Below are positions 6,520 through 15,200 of a DNA stretch of 18,447 nucleotides, in pieces. Within the stretch, counting starts at the first letter, position 1. Every line of letters begins with the position of its first letter. A program made the position numbers and the translations under genes. The stretch is taken from NCBI GenBank assembly GCA_001275005.1, contig JWZX01001355.1:1-18447 (forward strand), written 5' to 3'. The notes under the pieces were generated by a model. It saw nothing but the letters and a program-made list of their open reading frames with translations, did not search any database and was not told where the DNA came from. Source of the stretch: Chrysochromulina tobinii. Its lineage: Eukaryota; Haptophyta; Prymnesiales; Chrysochromulinaceae.

Positions 6520-9291
6520 ATGTCGACCCTGTATTCGCGACAGCAGACCCGCGCAAGCGAGGTCAAAGCTGTGACGGCTCAGCGCTACGATGTCATCTTC
6601 GCCTTGAAAAGAACTCCAGAGCCTCTCATCAATTACCTCGTGAGTCGTCTGGCAGCTCTGGAGCTCGACGTCGTGCGACTCAGCGGCGGCGAGGGCAAGA
6701 GCACAGACACGACCACGTTCTTGTGTGTCACGGTGACTGGCTCCGTGCTCGAGCCTCTTGCTGAGCAGTTCCAGCTCCAGAAGATGCTCAACTCCGCTGC
6801 GGAGGGCAAGTGGTCGGAGACTGACTACCGCGTGCGCACCTTCACACGCGCAGACCGCGCCTCCTTCATGAATGCTGGTGTCGTCGAATTCTCGCCGACG
6901 GAGCGTGCATTCCTGCTGCAGAGCTGCCTCGAGACACGACTCGTTGCCGAAGAGGCCTGGCCGGCGGCCCTCGCCGCCGCGGGCTGCTCCGGTGCGGCCG
7001 ACCACCCGAAGGCTGCCTGGCTCCTCGGCCCGAACTCAAATTCCAATTGGGATGGCCAGCTACCGCTGATCGGTGCGCTGACCGAGCTCGGGTATCTCGA
7101 GGCCACGTGGCCTGCGCACACCACCGGCCGGTACGAGAGCCTCGGCGTGCCGATGGTCGCCCCCGGGAAGCGTGCCATCGCGTGGGGTGCGTACCTTACG
7201 GGTCTGGTCACCCGTAGCCATTCGCTGCTCGACGTGAACTCGATACGAGTCTACTGGGGCGATCAGGTTGCATACTACTTCGCGTGGCAGCTCTTCTACA
7301 TCCGCATGCTGCTCCCCCTGGGTCTCCTCGGCCTCGTCATCCACCTACGCCGGCCGGCAGACGTCACCGTCGATGACGACCCTTTCTTGCCACTCTTCTC
7401 GCTGGTCGCTGTGATATGGGCGATTTCGTTCGTCCAGGGCTGGCGCGGCAAGCAAGCCGAGCTAGCGTTCGCGTGGGGCAGCGCTGAGATGGGCGCCACC
7501 ACCGAGCGCCTCCGGCCGAGCTTCCGAGGCAGAGAGGTCCTCGATCCGATCAGCGGACGGCTCATCCTAAAGGAGGCACGTTGGCGGCGCGCGCTGCGCT
7601 ACACGATCTCGGGTACAATCTCGGTGCTTTGCCTCCTCGTGCCCGTGGTGGTCATGTTCGCCTCGCTCAACCTGCAGGGCTACATCACCGTCAACGACCG
7701 CGACTGGTTCGGCGTCCCTGTTTACATACCGCTCATCGCCAAGTTTGCCGCTCCAGGTGCCCTATTCGAACCGTCGTGGTTCCACTCCCTCCTAAGTGCC
7801 TCCTAATTGCCTCCTAATTGCCTCCTAATCGCCTCCTAATTGCCTCCAGGTGCCCTATTCGACCCGAATGGCACGTTAGGTCGTGCGCCGGTGCTGCTGC
7901 ACGCGGTGACGATCAGTCTGCTCAACAAGGCCTACCGCTCGGTGGCACGTGCGCTGACGCGCCTCGAGAACCACCGCACGGAGCGCCCGTTTGAAGCGTC
8001 ACTCCTGCTCAAGCGATTCGCCTTCGAGTCACTCGACTGCTACCTCGCGCTATTCTACATCGCCTTCGAGCTCCAAGACGTGCCTCGGCTGCGCCTCGAG
8101 CTGATCGCGCTCTACACGACAGACACGGCGCGTCGCGTGCTGTGCGAGACTCTATTGCCGTTACTGCTGCACTGGCGCGCTGCTCGTGCCTCGCATGCCT
8201 TCGCCGCCGACGAGGCCGCGGCTGCCGATGGTGCCCACCACAGCGCCGCGGCCGCTTCGTCCTCAGCGGGCGGCAGCGTGAAGGGCCCGACGTCGGGTGC
8301 CAGCGGCGTCGCTCACAGCGGCGTCGCTCACAACGGCTTGGCGACGGATCACCCCGTGCTCACGCGTCGGGCGTCGACGCAGAATGACGAGAGCCTGTCG
8401 CCGACGGCCACCCGGCACGCTCGCCTGCTCGAGCCGCACGGCGAGGGGGCTGCCAAATCGAGCAGCTTGATCGTGACGACGAAACTGGCGGCGCGCCAGC
8501 TCGCGATCTCCGCCGAGCTCGAGCTCGAGGTGTATCAGGACTTTGATGACTACCTTGAGATGGTCATCCAATTCGGCTACGTCACCCTCTTCGCTTCAGC
8601 CTTCCCGCTCGCTGCGATCGTCTCCTTTGCATGCAATGTCCTCGAGCTGCTCTCAGATGCGTTCAAGCTCGTCTCCCTGCACCGGCGGCCGCGCCCGCAC
8701 CGCACTGCCTCCATTGGCGGCTGGGGCGTCTGCCTCTTCGTCCTGTGCGTCGCGTCCATCTACACCAACCTCTTCATCTGCGCCATCTCGAGCGATCAAT
8801 TGGCGGCGGTGCTGCCCTCGCTCTTCACCGTGCCGTCGAGCAAGAAGGTCCCTCACAGAGGCTGGCTTGGTGGCGGCCAACCGAACCGACCGACTTCCGG
8901 TGAGCATGAGATGAAGGCGGGAAAGGGTCGGTATGTCGTGCTCCTGTGCGTAGCGGTCGAGCACGCCATGTTCCTATTGCTCCTGGCGGGCGAGTGGATG
9001 CTCGCTCGCCCGCCCGCATGGGTACAGCTCGTTCTCAAGCGGCGCGAGTACGAGCAACGAGAGGCACGCCATAAGGACAGCATCAACGTCGCCGAAGGTA
9101 CCAAGAAGCTCAAGGACGCGGCCTTCGTCAAGGAGCGAGACGCCATCGAGCAGGAGCGGAAGGAGACGGAGGCACGTGCGCGGGACAAGGCGGCCAAGGA
9201 GCGTGAGTCGAAGGAGCGCTCGAGACAGCGCGAGGCCGAGGCCGAGGCGCGAGCCCGATTGCTTCGCCAATCTATCCTATCTGGAGAGTGA
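6520..9291 (+). CDS. Anoctamin (TMEM16) family channel/scramblase, two exons
   Basis: Exons 6520-7756 and 7850-9291 give 892 aa, a normal anoctamin length. TMEM16 proteins are dimeric, Ca2+-activated chloride channels or phospholipid scramblases. Hallmarks: IRVYWGDQVAYYFAWQLFYI (first membrane helix), SFVQGWRGKQAELAFAWG, SLLNKAYRSVARALTRLENH, FESLDCYLALFYIAFE, DDYLEMVIQFGYVTLFASAF, and CNVLELLSDAFKL with HRRPRPHR. Against TMEM16A's Ca2+ site, the Glu of helix 6 (RVLCETLLP), the second Glu of helix 7 (YLEM) and the Glu/Asp pair of helix 8 (ELLSD) are kept; the first helix 7 Glu is Asp, and the helix 6 Asn is Arg. A low-complexity insertion (8200-8450) sits between helices 6 and 7. The C-terminus is a charged coiled coil. 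Channel versus scramblase cannot be decided. Confidence 0.92.
7757..7849 (+). other. Anoctamin intron with direct-repeat ends (candidate recent intron gain)
   Basis: 93-nt GT-AG intron, phase 1. Its start lies inside CTCCAGGTGCCCTATTCGA (7751-7769) and its end inside an exact second copy (7844-7862). The two copies are exactly one intron length apart. Copy 1 supplies the donor GT and copy 2 the acceptor AG. The spliced product reads KFAAPGALFDPNG. The intron has in-frame stops, so it must be removed. Confidence 0.88.
7787..7847 (+). repeat. 11-bp minisatellite in the anoctamin intron
   Basis: Five tandem 11-bp units of type GCCTCCTAATT (7787-7841), followed by a partial unit that merges into the acceptor GCCTCCAG. 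Each unit carries a pyrimidine run and a CTAAT/CTAAG that resembles a branch-point sequence. Confidence 0.9.
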
Positions 9292-9336
9292 CGAGTCTGA
9301 TTGCTTCGCCAATCTATCCTATCTGGAGAGTGACGA
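9257..9336 (+). repeat. 42-bp-period tandem duplication across the anoctamin stop codon
   Basis: A 38-bp segment (9257-9294) is repeated exactly at 9299-9336. The first copy contains the anoctamin TGA (9289-9291). In another frame both copies are open and encode DCFANLSYLESD followed by ES or DE. Confidence 0.9.
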
Positions 9337-10151
9337 TGAGTTGATGTGGAATGGAGGCCTGACGCGGATGGCGGAAGACGCAAAGTGGAGTCGTCAGTCG
9401 AGCGCGACACGCTTACGACTTCGTGAAGAGCTGGGCTATTCGGTCTTCTCTGCATGAACGCATGTCCGTGACTGCGTCCGACACATAGCGTCAGCGTGGA
9501 TGCGCGATGCGTGTCAACAGGCTGGGGTTGAGAGTGTCGCAGTCCATGACGCGCGAATGGCCTCAGGCATTGCGATGTAAGGTCCCCGCCCCATGAGGAC
9601 AGCGCGCGACAGGCATGGCGTGGTGCTGTGCCTGTGGCGCGTGGGGCCCGTCTCCCGCCCTCCCCCGACAGGCGGCACGTACCGTACAGTAGGTAGCACA
9701 ACGCTCACGCCACGCGCGGGGCACCGACCAAGCCAAAGCGCGCGCGCTCCCAACAGTCTGCAACTCCCGTGTCCCAAACCCGGAACCGGCCCACGGATCC
9801 GATCCCGCGCCGCCGCCGGCGAGGCCTCCGCGCCGGGACCGGAATCCCGTCCCGGGATCGGATTAGATCGCGTCGGAACTCGGATCGGATCGTCTTTGCC
9901 CACGGGGACTAGCACTACGCGTGAGCGGTCGTGCACACTTTAATGGGAGTCTTTCGGTATCACACCTTACTCAAGAGCCGAGCGTGAGGGGACCAACTTC
10001 CTCGCACAACCAACCACCACCCCGGGCCACCCCTGGCCTCGCCTTCGGCGTACGGCGATCGTCCGACTCGCCCAGAAATAATCATCGTGTTTCGTCTCTA
10101 CCGTCTGTCCTCCCTCTGCCGTGTGGCAGTCGAGCTCCTCACACGGCTGCG
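9292..10151. other. Convergent 3' region between anoctamin and THOC1, with an inverted repeat
   Basis: 860 bp holding the 3' ends of two convergent genes. After the 42-bp repeat no recognisable coding remains, although several frames are open by GC richness. An inverted repeat with exact 11-bp arms, ATCCGATCCCG at 9797-9807 and CGGGATCGGAT at 9853-9863, encloses a GC-rich loop that has a further small hairpin (ATCCCG/CGGGAT, 9844-9858). It could be a transcript-end structure. Confidence 0.5.
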
Positions 10152-11873
10152 TCACGGCTCGCTGCGCATGGCTGCGTCGTCCGCAGCTAGAGGCTCGGTG
10201 GCGGGCTCGGTGGCGGGCTCGGTGGCCATCATATCAGCTATCTCCTCCTTGAGCTTCTCCTTGGGGCCAAACACAGCCGCCGCCGCATCCTCGATGCTGC
10301 CATTCGGCGCGGACACCTTCGAGAGCAACGATACATCCTTCCTCGCCATGAGACGCAGTGCTTTCCACTGGAACGCCTTGTCGTTCTTCAGCTTATACTC
10401 CTCCTCAATGCCTGCTTCGGGGTCCATTTGCTCGTGAACGGGCTTGAGATACGTCTCGAGTGAGGGCATGTAGTCCTTCTGGCCGATCGCCTCGAGCGAG
10501 TTCCCGCCCATATTCCACAGCCGCGTGAGCGACGCATTCCCAAGTTGCATGCGCTTGCCAGCACCCACGCCGCCCGTCGAGCGCCGTTTGCGCGAGCCCT
10601 CGACTTCAGAACGCGACAAGGAGGCCGCCTCCTTGTCGAAAGCCGCACACCCTGCCGCTTTCCACTTGGTCCAGTGCTCCTCTCGCTCCAGCATCGTGAG
10701 CACAGCCGCGGCAAACTTGGCGCCCCCGGGCGGGATCGCCTTGAGCAATGCCACGCACTGGCTATGCAGCGCCTCGACGGTTTGTCTCTGGGCGGCGTTG
10801 AGGCTCTTGGCAGCGCCTGACGAATTCTTGCGCTCCGTCGAGACGGCCTGCAAGAAGATGAGCAGCTGCACCAGAACGTGCCGCCGAAAGTAGCCGTCGC
10901 GCAGCTGCAGGGTCATGAGCTTCGACGACGTGAGGAATTTGGCAAAGTAGACCTCGGCTGTGTCGCCCGCATGCGCCTCATTCACAACGGCCAAGGTTTC
11001 GTTAATGACCGCCTCGCCGTTGGGCTGCGGAGCGTCTGCACCAGCCGGCAGCGCGCTCGACACCTCGCCGGCGCCCGAGAAGGAGCCGAACACCTGGAGC
11101 ACCGTATTCAGCTGCACGACCAGGGGCTCCCACGCCTCCGGCTGCACGTGCGCCATCGGGTTCGTGAACGCCTGCTGCAGACCCCAAAACGTCGAATAGA
11201 AGCCGTAGTCAATGGCCTCGCCCCTCTCGGGATGGGAGCCGGCGGTGCCGTCGAGGACAGCCGCATCCTCCGCGGGCGGGACGGGTTCGAGCGACACGGA
11301 CGAGGTGGCGACCGTGCCCTTGAGGTTCACGCCCGAGCGTTCGGCAAGGGGAAACGTGTACGCCATGAACATGAGGACACGCCCGCGAAAGTTGGTGTTC
11401 TTCGACTTGGAGAGGCGGCGGAGCAGCTCGTTGCACGTGCGCAAGATGGTGAGCTTGCCCTTGGCATGCTTCTGGTCGGCGGAGAGAAGCTGCGCGAGCG
11501 CCGCCGCCCGAGCTTCCACTAGAGCAAACGCAGCCTCAGCCGCGGAGACGACGTTGGCGTCGAACAGGTCTTCGAGCAAGGCGAACGGAGTGTTCGGGTC
11601 AGATACCTCCGCATGTGCGAGGGCAATGGCCACGTCGAGCAGGCGCGGCACGCCGACCGCTTCAATAGAATGGCCCCTCAACTTGGATCGCTTGAGGAGC
11701 GTGTCAAGCTGAGTCCGCAGCGCAAGTTCAAGCACAGTGCGATCGCGATCGCCGAGGGGGCGGGCTTCCCCTCCGCGCTCTGACTCGAGCGTGCGCTGGA
11801 CAGCGCTTACGCTTTCGTCGATCTCTTCCGAGCTCTCTTCGGTGATGCGGCTGAGTAGAGCGACGAGAGCCAT
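10152..11873 (-). CDS. THOC1: THO complex subunit 1 (THOC1/HPR1)
   Basis: 573 aa from the ATG at 11873-11871; the frame continues upstream to 11921 but only to a GTG. THOC1/HPR1 is a nuclear scaffold subunit of THO/TREX, which couples transcription to mRNP assembly and export and limits R-loops. Family blocks are clear: LRTCNELLRRLSKSKNTNFR, GRVLMFMAYTFPLAERSGVN, YFAKFLTSSKLMTLQLRDGY, FRRHVLVQLLIFLQ, then LTRLWNMGGNSLEA, YMPSLETYLKPVHEQMDPE and WKALRLMARKD. The human protein has a C-terminal death domain; here the protein ends shortly after the ALRLMARKD block in an acidic EPATEPATEP tail coded by a 12-bp repeat (about 10195-10222). No intron is needed. A near-identical fragment lies at 18282-18447. 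Confidence 0.93.
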   Translation of the reverse strand: MALVALLSRITEESSEEIDESVSAVQRTLESERGGEARPLGDRDRTVLELALRTQLDTLLKRSKLRGHSIEAVGVPRLLDVAIALAHAEVSDPNTPFALLEDLFDANVVSAAEAAFALVEARAAALAQLLSADQKHAKGKLTILRTCNELLRRLSKSKNTNFRGRVLMFMAYTFPLAERSGVNLKGTVATSSVSLEPVPPAEDAAVLDGTAGSHPERGEAIDYGFYSTFWGLQQAFTNPMAHVQPEAWEPLVVQLNTVLQVFGSFSGAGEVSSALPAGADAPQPNGEAVINETLAVVNEAHAGDTAEVYFAKFLTSSKLMTLQLRDGYFRRHVLVQLLIFLQAVSTERKNSSGAAKSLNAAQRQTVEALHSQCVALLKAIPPGGAKFAAAVLTMLEREEHWTKWKAAGCAAFDKEAASLSRSEVEGSRKRRSTGGVGAGKRMQLGNASLTRLWNMGGNSLEAIGQKDYMPSLETYLKPVHEQMDPEAGIEEEYKLKNDKAFQWKALRLMARKDVSLLSKVSAPNGSIEDAAAAVFGPKEKLKEEIADMMATEPATEPATEPLAADDAAMRSEP

Positions 11874-12270
11874 GCGTCTCGCGGCAAGCGGCGCGCGCGC
11901 GAGGAGGCACTGCGTAGTCACGTGAATTGTAAACGTCGGGACGCCGTTACGACCATCAAACGCTCTCGAAACGAGTCTCGCTGAGCTTTCAACAGGAAAA
12001 TTGGACAGAGAACCGCGGCGCGAAAGGGAAGCCGTGGGTCACTTGACTTGACTTGAATAAAATCATATTTCTTCAGACCGGTACTTTTATTTCCCCGAGG
12101 AACTCTCTCCAGTTCTCTCTCCACCACGTCCCGCTGCACCACGTGGACAGCTGCTGCTGCTCGCTGTGCCTTCGAGCCCTCCGCCGTGCCGCGCGCTGCC
12201 ACGGACCGTGCTGACCACGCCGCGTCCGTCCCACCCGCAGCCCTCCGCACGCAATCGACCAGGCGAGCGG
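11874..12270. promoter_or_regulatory. Divergent promoter region between THOC1 and the ANK-MLLE-kinase-RING gene
   Basis: About 400 bp between opposed starts. It has a TCACGTGA palindrome (11918-11925) close to THOC1 and an AT-rich block (12041-12092) with three direct ACTTG units followed by AATAAAATCATATTT and ACTTTTATTT. These AT-rich runs stand out in a GC-rich locus and are the likely core promoter area for the plus-strand gene. Confidence 0.45.
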
Positions 12271-15200
12271 ATGAGCCTCCTGGATGGTGACACGTACAAA
12301 CGGCTCCACGTCGAGGTCCTCCCGCTGATCACGCCAGCAGTAGCCAGAGCGAGGGATGGGGTGCGCCGCATTTCGCGCGCGACACGCTCGGGACAGCGCC
12401 GCACGGGGCGAAGCGGTCGACGGGGCGGGGCAGGGGAAGGGCCGCAGGGGGAGGCGGCGGCGCGGCCGTTCGACTCCGCACATTCGCCATCGCTTGCGCG
12501 CGCCCCGCAAGCACCCTGTCCCTCACATCCGCCCCACCCACCTCATCGATCACCCTCCTCCTCTCATCGCTGCTGTGTACGCACAGTACGGGCACACGCC
12601 CCTTCACTTGGCCGCTCAATACAGCTCATCGGTGGAGGTGGTGCAGGCGCTCCTCGCGGCGTACCCGGAGGCCGCCTCGGCAAGGAACTATGTACGCCCC
12701 CCCCCTTGCCGCGTGGATAAGAGGCCCTTGGCGGTCATCATAGGTCATCATATGTAATCAAGGGCAATCGGGTGTCATCATTCGCAATCAGAGGGCACTC
12801 AGCGGCACTCAGAGGGCACTCAGCGGCACTCAGAGCCACTCGGTGGCCACTCAGTGGGCCCCTCAGAGGCCATCAGCGGGCCCCTCAGAGGCCATCAGAG
12901 GTACATCAGTGGCTCGTCAGAGGTGATCAGAGGTACTCAGAGGCACTCAGAGGTCATCAGAGACCACTCAGAGCCACTCAGAGCCACTCAGTGGCATTCA
13001 GAGGCACTCAGAGGCGCTCAGAGGGCCCTCGGCACGCGGTCTTCACCGCCCCTCGCCCTGCGTATAGCGCGTCTAAGCACCCTGTCCCTCACATCTGCTC
13101 CAGCCACGTTGTCGCTCACCCACCTCCTCTCATTGCTGCTGTGTAACACGCACAGAACGGGTGGACGCCCCTTCACTTGGCCGCTAGGTTCAGCTCATCG
13201 GTGGCGGTGGTGCAGGTGCTCCTCGCGGCGTACCCGGAGGCCGCCATGGCGACGGACAATGTACGCCGCCCAGCCCCCTTGCCGCGTGGATGAGAGGCCC
13301 TCAGCGGTCATCACAGGTCATCATATGTAATCAAGGGCAATCAGGGGGTCATCATTCGCAATCATATGGCAATCAGCGGCACTCAGAGGGCAATCAGCGG
13401 CACTCAGAGCCACTCAGAGGCCCTCAGCGGGCCCTCAGAGGCCTTCAGAGGTAATCGTGAGCAATCGGAGGTCATCAGAGACCAGTCAGAGGGCAGTCGG
13501 AGGTAATCAATAGCAATCAGTGGTCATCATCAGCAATCAGATGGCAATCAACCGCACTCAGAGCCACTCAGAGCCACTCAGAGGCCATCAGAGGTCATCA
13601 ACGGCATTCAGAGGCACTCAAAGGCACTCAAAGGCACTCAGACGCCTTCAGACGCAATCACAGGCACTCAGACGCAATCAGAGGCAATCAGCGGCACTCA
13701 GCAGCACTCCGTGGGCTCTCAGCGGCCCCTCAGAGAGCACCAGGACCCGAGACGGCCACGATGACCCAGATTGCCAGCGCCATCATTGGTGGCGCGACGG
13801 CGGCGGCGCGCGCGCGCGCCGCCGTTTGCTTCGCCATCGTCGTGCGCACCTCCCCATCCCTTTCGCCGCTGACGACCCTCACTCCGGCCGCCGCCCTCGT
13901 TCTCCGCGTGCCCGCGCCGCAGAAAGGCGAGACGCCGGCCGACTGGGCCGCCAAGCGGCCAGACGCCGAGGTCAAGGCCTTCTTCGCGAGGGCGACGCCG
14001 CGGCGCGAGGCAGAGCGGCGTGAGGCGGAGCGGCGCGAGGCAGAGCAGCACGAGGCGGAACGGCGCGAGGCAGAGCGGCGCGAGGCTGAGCGGCGCAAGG
14101 CGGAGCGGCGCGAGGCGGAGCGGCGCGAGGCGGAGCGGCGCGAGGCGGAGCGGCGCGAGGCAGAGCCCCCCCCCGATCCCTGGCGCCAGGGATTCCACCC
14201 GGGCGTCGAATGCAACCGCTCGGGCATGCTCCCGATCGTGGGCATGCGCTTCCACCTGCTCGGACACAACTACGACCTGTGCCAGGCGGAGTATGACAAG
14301 CTGAGCGCCGCCGAGAAGGGACAGTACGAGGCGATTCCGCCCCCTGTAGGCGGGTTCATGGGCGTGGCGAACGGCGCGCCGTCCGAGGTGGCAGCTAGAG
14401 CGGCGGAAAAGGAAGCGCACCAGAAGGCAAAGGAGGAGAAGGCAAAGGAGGAGAAGGAGCAGAAGCAGTGCCTCGGTAAGCGCCTCTTCCCGCTCATCTC
14501 CCAGGTCCAGCCGGTTCGGGCACGCAAGATCACGGGCATGCTCCTCGAGATGGGCAACGGCGAGCTGCTCCACCTGCTCAAGTCACCCGAGGCGCTCAAG
14601 GCCAAGGTCATGGAGGCGGTCTCCGTGCTCGAGATGCACGCAAGCGGCTTTGCCGAAGCTGAAGCTTTCGATCAGCGGCGCGAGGCAGAGCGGCGTGAGG
14701 CAGAGCGGCGCGAGGCAGAAGTCGAGGCCGCCGTCGCCAGCCAAGATGTCGTCGCCCTCCGACAGCTCATGCATGCAAGTGCTCACCACGACGCCGATGG
14801 GTCTCAGCGGCGGGCGCCCACCGCGGCGCTCCCCGCCCATCTGCACCGGGCCGCGTACACGCTGCTGCTGCGTCATGCTCTCGACTCGCCGGATCCTCCT
14901 ATGGACGCTGTGGATCGTGCAGATGCGGAAGGCAGCGCAGCAGCTCAGATCGAGTATGCGCTTCGCGGCTTCACTGGCGACAGTTACGACCTCATCACCC
15001 GCGGTGTGCTGCGGCTGCACGAGATCACGCACCTGCAGGCGCGTCGCCCCGCAAGAGGCGGCTGGCAAGCTGCATGGTCTGAGGCGCACACACTCCTCGG
15101 CCAGCTGTGCGACTCCGCCGGCACGTCCATGGGCGGCTCCGCCTCTTCCGCCGCTGCGCTCTCCGTGAGCCTCGCATCGGAGCATGGCTTGACTGAGCTC

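Noticed and set aside
7840-9291. Separate gene starting near 7840
   Set aside because: The frame begins at TTG inside the intron minisatellite. Its protein continues the anoctamin of 6520-7756 exactly across a GT-AG intron.
9514-9943. Open frames on both strands between anoctamin and THOC1
   Set aside because: Both are proline/arginine/glycine-rich, mutually overlapping and without any domain; expected in GC-rich spacer DNA.
11874-11921. Extended THOC1 N-terminus from 11921
   Set aside because: The codon there is GTG; the first ATG is at 11873 and the extra 16 residues show no family similarity.
12772-13146. Protein-coding frames rich in [13 protein letters not shown]
   Set aside because: They are translations of the 10-bp intronic minisatellite and run over a clear ankyrin exon in the wrong frame.
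12786-13735. CRISPR-like array
   Set aside because: Units are about 10 bp, degenerate and contiguous with no spacers, in a eukaryotic intron.
13761-13922. Start of the multidomain protein at the ATG at 13761
   Set aside because: Possible as an alternative, but an acceptor at 13922 gives [15 protein letters not shown], aligned with the two preceding ankyrin junctions. The stretch 13761-13922 is low-complexity and contains a palindrome.
13719-14573. Long minus-strand frame with poly-Leu and RLAPL repeats
   Set aside because: It is the complement of the RREAE and Glu/Lys-rich coding tracts of the plus-strand gene.
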